In this document: positions 46,780-54,828 of the stretch, piece after piece
How positions within the stretch are numbered: position 1 is the first letter of the stretch
Layout: every line of letters begins with the position of its first letter
Assembly: GCF_028776105.2 (NCBI RefSeq)
Contig: NZ_CP145606.1
Span: 1,984,001-2,048,000 of the forward strand
Origin: Neisseria leonii
GTDB lineage: Bacteria > Pseudomonadota > Gammaproteobacteria > Burkholderiales > Neisseriaceae
DNA: 64,000 nucleotides
Reading direction: 5' to 3'
Made by a program: the position numbers and the translations under genes
Notes under the pieces: generated by a model
The model's input: only the letters and a program-made list of their open reading frames with translations
What the model was told of the DNA's origin: nothing
Database searches by the model: none

Positions 46780-46930
46780 GTAGGTCGGATTCTTGAATCC
46801 GACAGAGTGGTGCGGCGTTGTCGGATACAGGTATCCGACCTACTTGTTGTCTGTTGTGCGGTATCAGGTGTAGGTCGGATTTTTAAATCCGACAGGGTTG
46901 TACGGCAATTTCGGATACGGGTATCCGACC
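46780..46930. repeat. Two adjacent short composite palindromic repeats, copies 6 and 7
   Basis: Left unit: GTCGGATTCTTGAATCCGAC (46784-46803) and GTCGGATACAGGTATCCGAC (46820-46839), only 16 bases apart. Right unit: GTCGGATTTTTAAATCCGAC (46874-46893) and TCGGATACGGGTATCCGA (46911-46928). These lack the long spacer of the copies at 43-45 kb. Confidence 0.8.
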
Positions 46931-46990
46931 TGCCGGTTATGTCGCCCGCTTTCAGACGGCATCAGGCGGTGTATGGCAGGGTGGGAAGCA

Positions 46991-47028
46991 GTTGTTCAGG
47001 CAACATGGGGCGGTGTTGCCTGAACAAC
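46991..47028. repeat. Perfect 15-bp inverted repeat
   Basis: GTTGTTCAGGCAACA (46991-47005) pairs with 47014-47028 with the loop TGGGGCGG. No U tract follows on either strand. It lies 48 bases past the peroxiredoxin-glutaredoxin stop, and may be a transcript 3' end or a small repeat. Confidence 0.65.
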
Positions 47029-47075
47029 CGCAGCTGTTCAGGAGGCTGTTAAACCCGATGGCTGTTCAGACGGCC

Positions 47076-47825
47076 TTATCCGGCGAAATAGGCTGCCAGC
47101 TCGTCGCTGCCGCCGATGTGCTTGCCGCCGATAAAGACTTGCGGAACAGAAGTTTTGCCGGTAATGGCGCGGACGGAAGTGGTAGACGCGTCTTTACCCA
47201 AAACGATTTCTTCGTAGGCCAGCCCTTTTTCTTCCAGCAGGGCTTTGGCTTTGGCGCAGAAGGGGCAGCCCGGTTTGGTGAAAACGGCAACCGATTCCTG
47301 TGCTTTCCATTGCGGATCGATGTATTTGAGCATGGTGTCGGCATCGGATACTTCAAACGGGTCGCCGTCTTTGACCGGCTCGATAAAGGCTTTTTCGATG
47401 ACGCCGTCGTCGACCAGCATGGAATAACGCCAAGAGCGGTCGCCGAAGCCCAGTTGTTCTTTGGAAACCAGCATACCCATGCCGCGCGTGAAATCGCCGT
47501 TGCCGTCGGGAATCACGACGATGTTTTCGGCTTCCTGATCGGCCAGCCAGGCGTTCATGACGAATGTGTCATTGACGGAAACGCACAAAATGCTGTCCAC
47601 GCCGCGCGCGTAAAATTCTTTGGCCAGTTCGTTGTAACGCGGCAGGTGCGTGGAAGAGCAGGTCGGGGTGAATGCGCCGGGCAGCGAGAATACGGCCACT
47701 TTTTTGCCTTTGAACAGCTCGTCGGTGGAAACGTCCACCCAAGCGTCGCCCTGGCGGGTGTGGAAAACGGCAGACGGTACTTTTTGGCCTTGCAGATCGG
47801 CTTCGGTTTTGATGGTGATACCCAT
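47076..47825 (-). CDS. Peroxiredoxin-glutaredoxin fusion (hybrid Prx5)
   Basis: A 249-residue protein with a Prx5 peroxiredoxin domain (residues 1-160, peroxidatic Cys56 in PGAFTPTCSSTH) fused to a glutaredoxin domain (from about residue 175, redox pair CPFC at residues 187-190, GKTSVPQVFIGGKHIGG glutathione site). Such hybrids reduce hydrogen and alkyl peroxides with glutathione without a separate reductase and are known in Neisseria and Haemophilus. The ATG at 47825 follows AAGGAG on the minus strand; the longer frame is not coding. The AT-rich region at 47915-47960 probably holds its promoter. Confidence 0.95.
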   Translation of the reverse strand: MGITIKTEADLQGQKVPSAVFHTRQGDAWVDVSTDELFKGKKVAVFSLPGAFTPTCSSTHLPRYNELAKEFYARGVDSILCVSVNDTFVMNAWLADQEAENIVVIPDGNGDFTRGMGMLVSKEQLGFGDRSWRYSMLVDDGVIEKAFIEPVKDGDPFEVSDADTMLKYIDPQWKAQESVAVFTKPGCPFCAKAKALLEEKGLAYEEIVLGKDASTTSVRAITGKTSVPQVFIGGKHIGGSDELAAYFAG

Positions 47826-48189
47826 AACTGGACTCCTTGTTTCAATAAACATGATGGAAAACGGCCGCAGAGCGGCGATGTCGGCAGACAGTATAACAGG
47901 CCGGTGTGATGTGTATAATTTATTGTCCAAATAAATTTAATAATCAAAAACTATTATTGGCCGTCTGAAACGGATTGGGTTTTGCAATCGTCATTTGTCG
48001 GATTCAAGAATCCGACTACGGAACGGATATGGTCGGCAATCGCAGTAACAAGTAGGTCGGATACTTGTATCCGACACCTCGGCACAACCCTGTCGGGTTC
48101 GGGCATCCGGCCTGCGGCTGATTTTACAGGCGTGGAGAAACGTTCGGCGGGGGGATTCTTCAATCCGGTCCGGCCGCACTCTGCCCGTT
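47826..48189. promoter_or_regulatory. Upstream region of the peroxiredoxin-glutaredoxin gene, with palindromic repeats
   Basis: The AT-rich stretch 47915-47960 is the likely promoter area on the minus strand (TATACA at 47913-47918 could be the -10), but no firm hexamer pair was fixed. Two palindromes follow: GTCGGATTCAAGAATCCGAC (47997-48016) and GTCGGATACTTGTATCCGAC (48056-48075). Confidence 0.4.
47997..48075. repeat. Palindromic repeats, copy 8
   Basis: Two perfect or near-perfect 20-base palindromes (47997-48016 and 48056-48075) separated by 39 bases, similar to the composite units at 43-47 kb, but with the centres AAG and CTTG. Confidence 0.75.
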
Positions 48190-48945
48190 TCAGACGGCCT
48201 GTCCGACCACGACGCGGATCTGCCGTTCGGCTTCGTCTTTGGCCGCATAGCGGTCGCTGACGCTCAGCGGCGGCAGCACGTCGGCATAAAGTTCGATGGC
48301 GGGCATGGAGACGATGCGCCATAGTGAGACTAGCAGATGAGTGTGGCCGGTGTATGACGGCAGCGTGCTGCGGCGGCCGTTGTGGTCGCAGTAGCGCAGG
48401 GCAACCGGCTGGACAAGGGCGCCGGTGTCGGCTGCCGACTGAAACAGCGCGGCTTTGAACGGCAGCACGTTCAGGCCGTCTGATGTTTGCGCTTCGGGGA
48501 AAAAACAGACGTTTCGGCCGTTTTGCAGCGCGGCGGCCACGGCGCGGTTGATGCCGTCCACATCTCTGCGTTCGCTGCGGTTGATAAAGACCGTGCCGAC
48601 ATTGGCGGCCATGCGGCCGATCAGCGGCCAGCGGCGGATTTCCTGTTTGGCGATAAAGCCGGCGGGCAGCAGGGCGGCCAGGGCGAAAATGTCCAGCCAG
48701 GAAACATGGTTGGCGACGATGAGTGTACCCGTGGCGGCAGGCGGCAGGCGGATTTCGTCGGCGTGCAGGCGGATATTGAGAATGGCGAGGGCGCGGCGTC
48801 CGGCTCGGGCAACCAGCGCGTTGCGCTGCGCCTGATCGGCGGTATTGAGACGGCTGATTTGCCAGGCGGTAGACAGCAGCCAGAAGAGCAGGCGGATCAG
48901 GCGTTGGAAACGGGTAAACAGCGTTGTGGTTTCGGGTCGGGGCAT
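48190..48945 (-). CDS. plsC: 1-acyl-sn-glycerol-3-phosphate acyltransferase (PlsC family)
   Basis: A 251-residue membrane-bound acyltransferase that makes phosphatidic acid. Motif I is intact (VANHVSWLDIF, the HxxxxD box, near residue 78). Motif III, usually FPEGT, reads CFFPEAQTSDG near residue 147, with alanine for glycine. An N-terminal hydrophobic segment (LIRLLFWLLSTAW) anchors it. The stop codon is supplied by an uptake sequence, giving the C terminus GQAV. Neisseriae usually have two such enzymes (NlaA and NlaB); which this is cannot be said. Confidence 0.88.
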   Translation of the reverse strand: MPRPETTTLFTRFQRLIRLLFWLLSTAWQISRLNTADQAQRNALVARAGRRALAILNIRLHADEIRLPPAATGTLIVANHVSWLDIFALAALLPAGFIAKQEIRRWPLIGRMAANVGTVFINRSERRDVDGINRAVAAALQNGRNVCFFPEAQTSDGLNVLPFKAALFQSAADTGALVQPVALRYCDHNGRRSTLPSYTGHTHLLVSLWRIVSMPAIELYADVLPPLSVSDRYAAKDEAERQIRVVVGQAV

Positions 48946-48993
48946 AAAGGTTCCTGTCGGGTGGTTCGGTGCATGATGAAGACGGCGGCGGTT

Positions 48994-49815
48994 TCAGGTT
49001 TGGCAGGCGGGGCAGTAAAATGAACTGCGCTGCCCGATTATCTGTTTGGCAACCGGTGTGCCGCAGCGCGGGCAGGGCAGTTGGTGGCGGCCGTAAACGG
49101 CGTATTCCTGCTGGAAATAGCCGCTGTTGCCGCTGCTGTCGACAAAATCGCGCAGGGTGCTGCCGCCTTTGGCAATCGCGCGCGCAAGCACGGTTTTGAT
49201 CTGTGTACACAGGGCGGCCGCTTCGTTTTCGCTGACGTCGCAGGCCGGACGGTGCGGCGCGATGCCTGCATAAAACAGACTTTCGTTGGCGTAAATATTG
49301 CCCACGCCCACCACCACACGGTTGTCCATCAGCACGCTTTTCACTGCGCTGCGCCGTTTTTGCAGCGCGGCAAACAGATAACCGGCATCAAAATCGTCTG
49401 CCAGCGGCTCGGGTCCCAGATGCGCCAGCAGCGGGTGGGTTTCGGGTGCACCCGCATACCACAACACCATACCGAAGCGGCGCGGGTCGCGATAACGCAG
49501 TATCAGGCCGTCTGAAAACACGATGTCCAGATGGTCGTGCCTGCCTGCGGCGGGTGCGGTATCGGGGCGGAATACGCGCAGGCTGCCCGACATGCCCAGA
49601 TGAATCAGCACGATGCCGGCGGGAAACTCGATCAGCAGATATTTGGCGCGGCGGCGGCAGCGGCGCACCGTTTGGCCGCACAGCGTGTCATGCAGGCCGG
49701 GCGGCACGGGCAGGCGCAGCTTCGGTTGGCGCACGGTCAAGGCGGCCACGCTTCGGCCTTCGATATGCTGCGCGATACCGCGCAGGGTGGTTTCGACTTC
49801 GGGCAGTTCGGGCAT
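48994..49815 (-). CDS. mutM: Formamidopyrimidine-DNA glycosylase
   Basis: A 273-residue base-excision repair enzyme that removes 8-oxoguanine and cuts the site. The catalytic N terminus [13 protein letters not shown] (Pro2, Glu3) is intact, as are the conserved lysine in [18 protein letters not shown] near residue 57, the helix-two-turn-helix [16 protein letters not shown] near residue 168, and the C-terminal zinc finger CPRCGTP and CPAC. It is followed by plsC and preceded by nudL on the minus strand, with 27 bases between nudL and mutM. Confidence 0.97.
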   Translation of the reverse strand: MPELPEVETTLRGIAQHIEGRSVAALTVRQPKLRLPVPPGLHDTLCGQTVRRCRRRAKYLLIEFPAGIVLIHLGMSGSLRVFRPDTAPAAGRHDHLDIVFSDGLILRYRDPRRFGMVLWYAGAPETHPLLAHLGPEPLADDFDAGYLFAALQKRRSAVKSVLMDNRVVVGVGNIYANESLFYAGIAPHRPACDVSENEAAALCTQIKTVLARAIAKGGSTLRDFVDSSGNSGYFQQEYAVYGRHQLPCPRCGTPVAKQIIGQRSSFYCPACQT

Positions 49816-49842
49816 GGGCGGATTTTCTGTAAACGGCCGGAT

Positions 49843-50481
49843 TCAGGCCGGCGGGTTGGCAGGGAAAAAGCCGTGGAGGCGGTTGGCCTCGGCCAGCGCG
49901 TATAACATGGCGGCGGTCAGCCCCCAGATGTCGTGCCGCCCGAACGGCAGTTCGTACACCGGATACGGCGCAGCAGCAAATCCGGCGCGGATACGGTAGT
50001 TTTCGGGGTTCAGCGCCCGGGTCAGCGGCAGATAAAACACTTCGGCCACTTCGTTTTCAGACGGCCGCACCGTCAGGCTGCGGCGGCTCAGCGCGGGCAC
50101 GGCCGATACGGCATAGCCGGACGGACTGTACAGCGGCGGCATGGGGGAAAACGTCTGCCATACCGCCGGGGGCGTACCGATTTCTTCGTGGGCCTCGCGC
50201 AGGGCGGTGGTAGTCAGGTCGGTATCGCCCGCATCGCGCCGTCCGCCGGGCAGGGCGGTTTGGCCGGTGTGCTGCCGTAATGTGCTGCTGCGGCGCGTCA
50301 GAATAATGTGCGGGCGGTTTTCGTGCGGTACCACGCCCAACAGTACTGCTGCTTCCTGCCATCTGCCGGGTGGCGGCAGCGCGCGGTTCCGCCCGTGCAG
50401 GTGCGCCGGCGGCAGACCGGAGAGTGAAGCGAGCAGTGCGGTCAAAGCGGTGTCGGCAGAATCGGAGTCGGGCATGTCCAT
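49843..50481 (-). CDS. Nudix hydrolase, CoA pyrophosphatase (NudL) family
   Basis: A 212-residue Nudix protein. The box reads LPGGRRDAGDTDLTTTALRE near residue 76 followed by AHEEIG, with the REAHEEIG catalytic half intact and aspartate in place of the usual first glutamate. The upstream VLLTRRSSTLRQHTGQ-like stretch (ILTRRSSTLRQHTGQTALPG) is the NuCoA signature of CoA pyrophosphatases, which cut CoA or acyl-CoA into phosphopantetheine and 3',5'-ADP. An uptake sequence lies inside the coding region (SLTVRPSENEV). Start could be 50481 or the ATG two codons later. Confidence 0.85.
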   Translation of the reverse strand: MDMPDSDSADTALTALLASLSGLPPAHLHGRNRALPPPGRWQEAAVLLGVVPHENRPHIILTRRSSTLRQHTGQTALPGGRRDAGDTDLTTTALREAHEEIGTPPAVWQTFSPMPPLYSPSGYAVSAVPALSRRSLTVRPSENEVAEVFYLPLTRALNPENYRIRAGFAAAPYPVYELPFGRHDIWGLTAAMLYALAEANRLHGFFPANPPA

Positions 50482-50510
50482 AAAAACAGCAGTTAAAAAT
50501 AGGCCGTCTG

Positions 50511-50565
50511 AAAACGAGCGCAGCGGGTTTCTGCGAAGCTAAAACGAGCGCAGCGGGTTTCTGCG
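50511..50565. repeat. 30-bp-period direct repeat after an uptake sequence
   Basis: The unit AAAACGAGCGCAGCGGGTTT plus CTGCG occurs at 50511-50535 and 50541-50565. A related AAAACGAGCGAAGCGAG lies in the loop of the hairpin at 28046-28088. Confidence 0.75.
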
Positions 50566-50571
50566 CGGCGG

Positions 50572-50595
50572 GTAGGCCGGATACAGGTATCCGGC
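50572..50595. repeat. Palindromic repeat, GCCGGATAC variant
   Basis: GCCGGATACAGGTATCCGGC, preceded by GTAG, is the last copy of the palindrome family in the window. Confidence 0.7.
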
Positions 50596-50919
50596 GGTTA
50601 CGTTCACCCGGTATACCCGTATTCGGCTGCCGCATTTCCTGTCCTGTCGGATTCCGGCCTGCGTCTTGAAACAAAAGATGAAGCGGCAATCCTCTACACA
50701 CAGCTGAGGAACCGGCCTGCCTGCGTTTGGCGCCCGAAGCGCAAGCGGAAAAGCGGTTTTTGCGCGCTGAAAACCGGGCAGCACGGTTTCAGACGGCATC
50801 TCGGGGCGGCTGCGGGCGATTGTAGCGCGAAGCGTGCCGTCCCGCCAGCAGCGGCCACGGCAGGAGCGGTTTGTGATAAAGTGGAAGCGTTTGGGTCAAA
50901 TCACAGCAGGAGGACGATG

Positions 50920-52725
50920 ATGGCGGCATGGAAAAAACAGCTTGGGGCAGTTTGGGCGGCGGTATGGATAGGGCTGCCTCAGGCTGAGGCCGAAACCGTA
51001 ACCGTCTCAGAACCGCCCCCGCAGATGATTATCCGGCGCAGCCACGGTGAAGTCGAAGATCCTGCCCGCCTGAAAGCCATTACCGACCGCAGCAACCATC
51101 TGTTTTCGCTTTTTCTGGCCGAGCTGTCGTTGCAGCGCGGCAACGCCGCTCCCGCGCTGGGGACTTATCTGACCATGCTCGAACGCACCAAAGATACCGA
51201 AGTGGCCGAACGGGCGATGGATATGGCGGTCGGTTTGAGTGCGTTTGATGTTGCAGAATCGGTCTACCGCCGCTGGGTGGCGTTGGAGCCTTCGCCCGGC
51301 GCGGCTTTGCGGCGGATAACGTGGGCGCGCAATATGGTGCGCGGTGATTTTGAACAGGCTGCCGCAGAGTGGGACGGCGCGCTGGGTCAGGCGGACGACG
51401 GCCGCCAGCGGCAGATGTTCCTGCTGGCCGCACAGACAGCCGTACAGAGCCGGCAGGCGGCGGCCGTATTGGAAGACAAAATCCACCGCGCCGCGCTGGC
51501 ACGGCCGGAGATGCCGGAAGCGGCGGTGGCCGATGCCGTTTTCAGTGTATTGAACGACCGAGGCAGCCGTACGGTGGCGGCCCTGCACCGACTGGCCGCC
51601 GCAGACGGCGAACTGTTGCCGCCCACCGAGCTGACGCTGCGCCTGATCAGTCGGCGCCGGCCGGAAATTCTCGGCCGCTTCTTCCAAAGTGCGGAGCTGC
51701 CGAAGCTGCCGCCCGTATGGCGCGAGTTGCGGGTGGCGGCGTTGGCGGCCGACGGTAAAACCGATGAAGCGGACGCTTTACTGAAACAGCTGCTGGCCGA
51801 AGCGCCGAGTGCCGAACTGTATATTCAGGCCGCACTGTTGGAGGGTGCACGCAAAAGCGGCCGCGCGCAAACCGTCCATTATCTGGAACGCGCCTATCAG
51901 AGCGGTACGCAGGAGCAGCAGAGCCGTGCCGCCGTTGCGGCGGTGCTGGCTGCTTTGGAAGACAAGGATATTGCCGCTGCCGGAAAATGGCTGGCGCGTA
52001 TCCGTGCTGCCGAATATGCGTTCGACAAACTGTTTTTGCAGGCTGCTCTGGCGCAGACAAAAAGCGAATGGGGGCAGGTGCGCCGTCTGGCCGAACAGGC
52101 ACGTGCCCAGCCTTCGCAGGAAGGGCGCTTTTTTACGGAAGAAGATTTTTTCGGTCTGTATCTGGAGGCATTGGCGCGTGAACAAGATGCACGGCGCGTG
52201 CTGCCGGTACTCAACCGTCTGTATCGGGAAGCGCAGCGGGCAGGCCGTACGGAACGCGCACTGGACGTGCTTTACCGGCGCGGCCTGCTGTATGCCGACC
52301 GCCTGAATAATCCGCGAGCCGCTTTGGCCGATTTCCGCCAGGTGGCCGACAGCCGCCCGAATACCGAGTCGCTGAACGCGCTGGGCTATACCATGTTGCA
52401 GGTGCCGGGCGAAGATTTGGAACGGGCTTTCGGTCTGATTCAGACGGCATACAGTCAGGAACCCGAATCTGCCGCCGTCAATGACAGTATGGGGTGGGCG
52501 TATTTCAAGCGCGGCGATGCCCGCGCCGCCCTGCCGTATCTGGAATATGCCTACCGCGAGCTGCCGCACGGCGAAGTGGCGGCGCACTTGGGCGAAGTGC
52601 TGCTGGCCTTGGGCGAGAAAGAACGCGCGCTGGCGGTATTCAAACAGGGATTGGCGGGCGAGGGCGCGGAGCTGGTGCGTGCCGCTATGCGCCGTTTGGG
52701 CATCAAACTGCCTGCCGCCCGTTGA
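50920..52725 (+). CDS. Exported tetratricopeptide-repeat protein
   Basis: A 601-residue protein with a signal peptide (MAAWKKQLGAVWAAVWIG, probable cleavage after QAEA). The body is almost wholly helical repeats of TPR type, clearest at the C terminus: PNTESLNALGYTMLQVPG, SAAVNDSMGWAYFKRGDARA and LPHGEVAAHLGEVLLALGE. It lies directly upstream of lolB and ispE, as in other neisseriae, where the gene is annotated only as a TPR protein. AGGAGG at 50908-50913 sits 6 bases before the ATG at 50920, favouring it over the ATG one codon earlier. It likely scaffolds an envelope complex; partner unknown. Confidence 0.85.
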   Translation: MAAWKKQLGAVWAAVWIGLPQAEAETVTVSEPPPQMIIRRSHGEVEDPARLKAITDRSNHLFSLFLAELSLQRGNAAPALGTYLTMLERTKDTEVAERAMDMAVGLSAFDVAESVYRRWVALEPSPGAALRRITWARNMVRGDFEQAAAEWDGALGQADDGRQRQMFLLAAQTAVQSRQAAAVLEDKIHRAALARPEMPEAAVADAVFSVLNDRGSRTVAALHRLAAADGELLPPTELTLRLISRRRPEILGRFFQSAELPKLPPVWRELRVAALAADGKTDEADALLKQLLAEAPSAELYIQAALLEGARKSGRAQTVHYLERAYQSGTQEQQSRAAVAAVLAALEDKDIAAAGKWLARIRAAEYAFDKLFLQAALAQTKSEWGQVRRLAEQARAQPSQEGRFFTEEDFFGLYLEALAREQDARRVLPVLNRLYREAQRAGRTERALDVLYRRGLLYADRLNNPRAALADFRQVADSRPNTESLNALGYTMLQVPGEDLERAFGLIQTAYSQEPESAAVNDSMGWAYFKRGDARAALPYLEYAYRELPHGEVAAHLGEVLLALGEKERALAVFKQGLAGEGAELVRAAMRRLGIKLPAAR

Positions 52726-52752
52726 CGGCAGCCGGTTTGCCATGGCCGGTAT

Positions 52753-52807
52753 GCCGTCTGAAAAAGGCGTACCGTCGGGCGGCTTGCGCAGGGTGTTTTC
52801 AGACGGC
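52753..52807 (+). terminator. Uptake-sequence inverted pair after the TPR gene
   Basis: GCCGTCTGAAAA (52753-52764, part of an ATGCCGTCTGAA copy) pairs with 52796-52807. The loop is long (31 bases) and only TT follows, so terminator strength is doubtful. Confidence 0.55.
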
Positions 52808-52960
52808 CTTTGACAAGCGGCGGTGTGGGCAGCGGTGACTGAGACCGTTTGCCGTTTTGCGGCGAAGGCCGTCTGAACGGCGGTTCGGAAGGATTGGATG
52901 CCGTATTTTGGATTTGCCCGTTTCAGACGGCCTTGGGAAGGAATGATGAAAGGAAAAAAG

Positions 52961-53551
52961 ATGTGGAAAACAGCTTTGGCGGCCGCTGCCGTTTTGCTTT
53001 TGGCCGCTTGTGCCGTACCGCGTCCGCAAAGTGCCGCCAACTGGCAGCCGCAGCGCGGCAGTGCGGGATTCAGTGCCGTAGGCCGTTTGTCGGCGCAGAA
53101 AGACGGGACGGGTTTTCATGCCTCGTTCGACTGGAACCGGCAAAACGGGGTGGAAACCATAGACATCAATACACCGCTGGGCAATACGGTGGGCAGCCTG
53201 TGTCAGGACAGATTGGGCGCATTGGCGGTGGATGCCGCCGGACGGCGTAGCGAAGCGGCCGATGCGCGCCAATTGAGCGGCCGTCTGCTGGGCGTTACTC
53301 TGCCGGTTGAATATCTGCGCGTATGGGCACACGGGCAGTGGGTGGAAGGCGTGCCGCACCAAATTCTGCCCGACGGCAGCCTGCGCCAGCAGGAATGGAC
53401 GGTGCGCCGCAGCCTGAATGCGGCCGGCGGCATACGCCTGCTGGAAGTGGCGGGCAATCAGATGAGCCTGCGTCTGGTGTTCGACAGCATGGAAACGGCG
53501 GCCGATGATGCGCAGCCGCCGTCCCTGTGTGCCGTGCGGGAGGCGGCATGA
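52961..53551 (+). CDS. lolB: Outer-membrane lipoprotein LolB
   Basis: A 196-residue lipoprotein that receives lipoproteins from LolA and inserts them in the outer membrane. The signal MWKTALAAAAVLLLAAC has its lipid cysteine at residue 17. The mature part follows the LolB beta fold: GFSAVGRLSAQKDGTGFHAS, the hydrophobic loop region around TIDINTPLGNTVGSL, and QEWTVRRSLNAAGGIRLLE. AAAGGA 6 bases before the ATG at 52961 decides the start; ATG codons at 52943 and 52946 would add five or six residues. Its stop overlaps the ispE start, the usual proteobacterial pairing. Confidence 0.93.
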   Translation: MWKTALAAAAVLLLAACAVPRPQSAANWQPQRGSAGFSAVGRLSAQKDGTGFHASFDWNRQNGVETIDINTPLGNTVGSLCQDRLGALAVDAAGRRSEAADARQLSGRLLGVTLPVEYLRVWAHGQWVEGVPHQILPDGSLRQQEWTVRRSLNAAGGIRLLEVAGNQMSLRLVFDSMETAADDAQPPSLCAVREAA

Positions 53552-54399
53552 CGGCACAGAGCTATGAAGCGTACCCCGCGCCGGCCAAGCTGAATCTGGA
53601 TTTGCGCATTACCGGCCGCCGTGCCGACGGGTATCACGAACTGGAAAGTATTTTCTGCCTGATCGGTTTGTCGGATACGGTTTGGCTGCGCCTGCGCGAT
53701 GACGGCCGGATTGTCCTGCACAACCCCACCGGCGTGCCGGCCGAACAGGATTTGGCCTATCGTGCTGCCGCCGCTTTACAGCCGTTTGCCCGCGGCGGTT
53801 CGGGGGTGGAAATCCGTTTGGACAAACGCATTCCCGCAGGCGGCGGTTTGGGCGGGGGCAGTTCCGATGCGGCGACAGTGCTGATGGTGCTGAACCGCCT
53901 GTGGCAATGCGGGTTAAGCCGTGCGGATTTGGCCGCACTGGGCTTGAAGCTGGGGGCGGACGTGCCGTTTTTCCTGTTCGGCCGCCATGCCTTTGCGCGC
54001 GGCGTGGGCGAACGTTTGGCGCCTATCGACCTGCCGTTTCAGTGGTATGTGGTGGTCCGCCCGCCGCAACATGTGGCAACGGCGGCGGTGTTCGGCCACC
54101 CTGATCTGCCGCGCAACAGCACGCCTGCCGCCCGTGCCGATTATTGGGCCTTGCAGCCGCTGCGCAACGATATGCAGGGCGTGGTGCTGGCGCAATATCC
54201 GGCGGTGGCGCAGGTTTTCCGTGCTTTGTCCGCATTCGGCGAACCGCGTCTGACCGGTTCGGGATCCTGTCTGTTTCTGGCGTTCGACAGCCGTCAGGCG
54301 GCAGCCGAAACCGCAGAACAACTGACGGTGGATGGGGAAGTTTGGTGTGTGCCGCAGCTGGCGCAGCACCCGCTGGCGGATTTCATGCCTGATTTTTAA
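53548..54399 (+). CDS. ispE: 4-diphosphocytidyl-2-C-methyl-D-erythritol kinase
   Basis: A 283-residue GHMP kinase of the non-mevalonate isoprenoid pathway. The N-terminal PAPAKLNLDLRITGRRADGYHELES and the ATP-binding glycine loop PAGGGLGGGSSDAATVL near residue 95 are intact; the C-terminal GSGSCLFLAF near residue 238 is the third GHMP motif. The ATG overlaps the lolB TGA (ATGA), so translation is coupled. The tRNA-Gln promoter begins about 50 bases after its stop. Confidence 0.97.
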   Translation: MTAQSYEAYPAPAKLNLDLRITGRRADGYHELESIFCLIGLSDTVWLRLRDDGRIVLHNPTGVPAEQDLAYRAAAALQPFARGGSGVEIRLDKRIPAGGGLGGGSSDAATVLMVLNRLWQCGLSRADLAALGLKLGADVPFFLFGRHAFARGVGERLAPIDLPFQWYVVVRPPQHVATAAVFGHPDLPRNSTPAARADYWALQPLRNDMQGVVLAQYPAVAQVFRALSAFGEPRLTGSGSCLFLAFDSRQAAAETAEQLTVDGEVWCVPQLAQHPLADFMPDF

Positions 54400-54449
54400 G
54401 AAAAAACAAGCATTTTGCGGAAAATATTTTTGAAGTTCCGTGCAAGCTC

Positions 54450-54478
54450 TTGACGGACGGGCGGATTATCTGCATAAT
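54450..54478 (+). promoter_or_regulatory. Sigma70 promoter of the tRNA-Gln pair
   Basis: TTGACG (54450-54455) and CATAAT (54473-54478) with 17-base spacing form the best promoter in the window. The GC-rich stretch right after the -10 (CCGCC) resembles the discriminator of stringently controlled stable-RNA promoters. Confidence 0.75.
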
Positions 54479-54528
54479 CCGCCTTTCTGAAAGTTTTCGC
54501 CAAGCAGATTTTGCCGGTTGAAAAACGT

Positions 54529-54605
54529 TGGGGATTCGCCAAGTTGGTTAAGGCATCGGATTTTGATTCCGACATGCGTAGGTTCGAATCCTACATCCCC
54601 AGCCA
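54529..54605 (+). tRNA. tRNA-Gln (anticodon TTG), first copy
   Basis: A full cloverleaf: acceptor stem TGGGGAT pairing with ATCCCCA, D arm GCC/GGC, anticodon stem TCGGA/TCCGA with loop TTTTGAT (anticodon TTG), T arm with GTTCGAATC. Discriminator G and CCA are encoded. 77 bases. Confidence 0.97.
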
Positions 54606-54613
54606 CCCTTTAT

Positions 54614-54690
54614 TGGGGATTCGCCAAGTTGGTTAAGGCATCGGATTTTGATTCCGACATGCGTAGGTTCGAATCCTACATCCCCAGCCA
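54614..54690 (+). tRNA. tRNA-Gln (anticodon TTG), second identical copy
   Basis: Identical in all 77 bases to the copy at 54529, starting 85 bases downstream with an 8-base spacer (CCCTTTAT). The two are expressed from the single upstream promoter and ended by the terminator at 54694. Confidence 0.97.
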
Positions 54691-54693
54691 GAT

Positions 54694-54724
54694 AAAAGCG
54701 TGCGATGGTTTCGCACGCTTTTAT
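54694..54724 (+). terminator. Terminator of the tRNA-Gln operon
   Basis: A 12-bp stem, AAAAGCGTGCGA (54694-54705) pairing with 54711-54722, with loop TGGTT and a T-rich end. Confidence 0.88.
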
Positions 54725-54828
54725 TACTTTCTTTTGACGCCGTCTGAAAACGGGTGCGGCGGATTTTCAGACGGCCTGAGGGAATGATGCGTTTGTGATA
54801 CGCCGCTTTGCAAAACACCGCTGTTTTT

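Larger units (their letters stand above)
46666..47075. other. Repeat-filled intergenic stretch
   Basis: No gene is seen in 410 bases. It holds two composite palindromes (46780-46930), a 15-bp inverted repeat at 46991-47028, and three uptake-sequence cores, near 46664, 46752 and 46952. Confidence 0.6.
50482..50919. other. Intergenic stretch with tandem repeat and palindrome
   Basis: It holds an uptake sequence (50501-50512) running into two copies of a 25-base unit (50511-50535 and 50541-50565), a palindrome GCCGGATACAGGTATCCGGC at 50576-50595, and a second uptake-sequence core near 50790. No gene is recognised. The promoter of the TPR gene should be within 50800-50900. Confidence 0.55.

Noticed and set aside
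42476..46930. Possible CRISPR array from regularly occurring palindromes
   Set aside because: Units are unevenly spaced, spacers are themselves conserved, genes intervene and no cas gene is near. They are dispersed palindromic elements.
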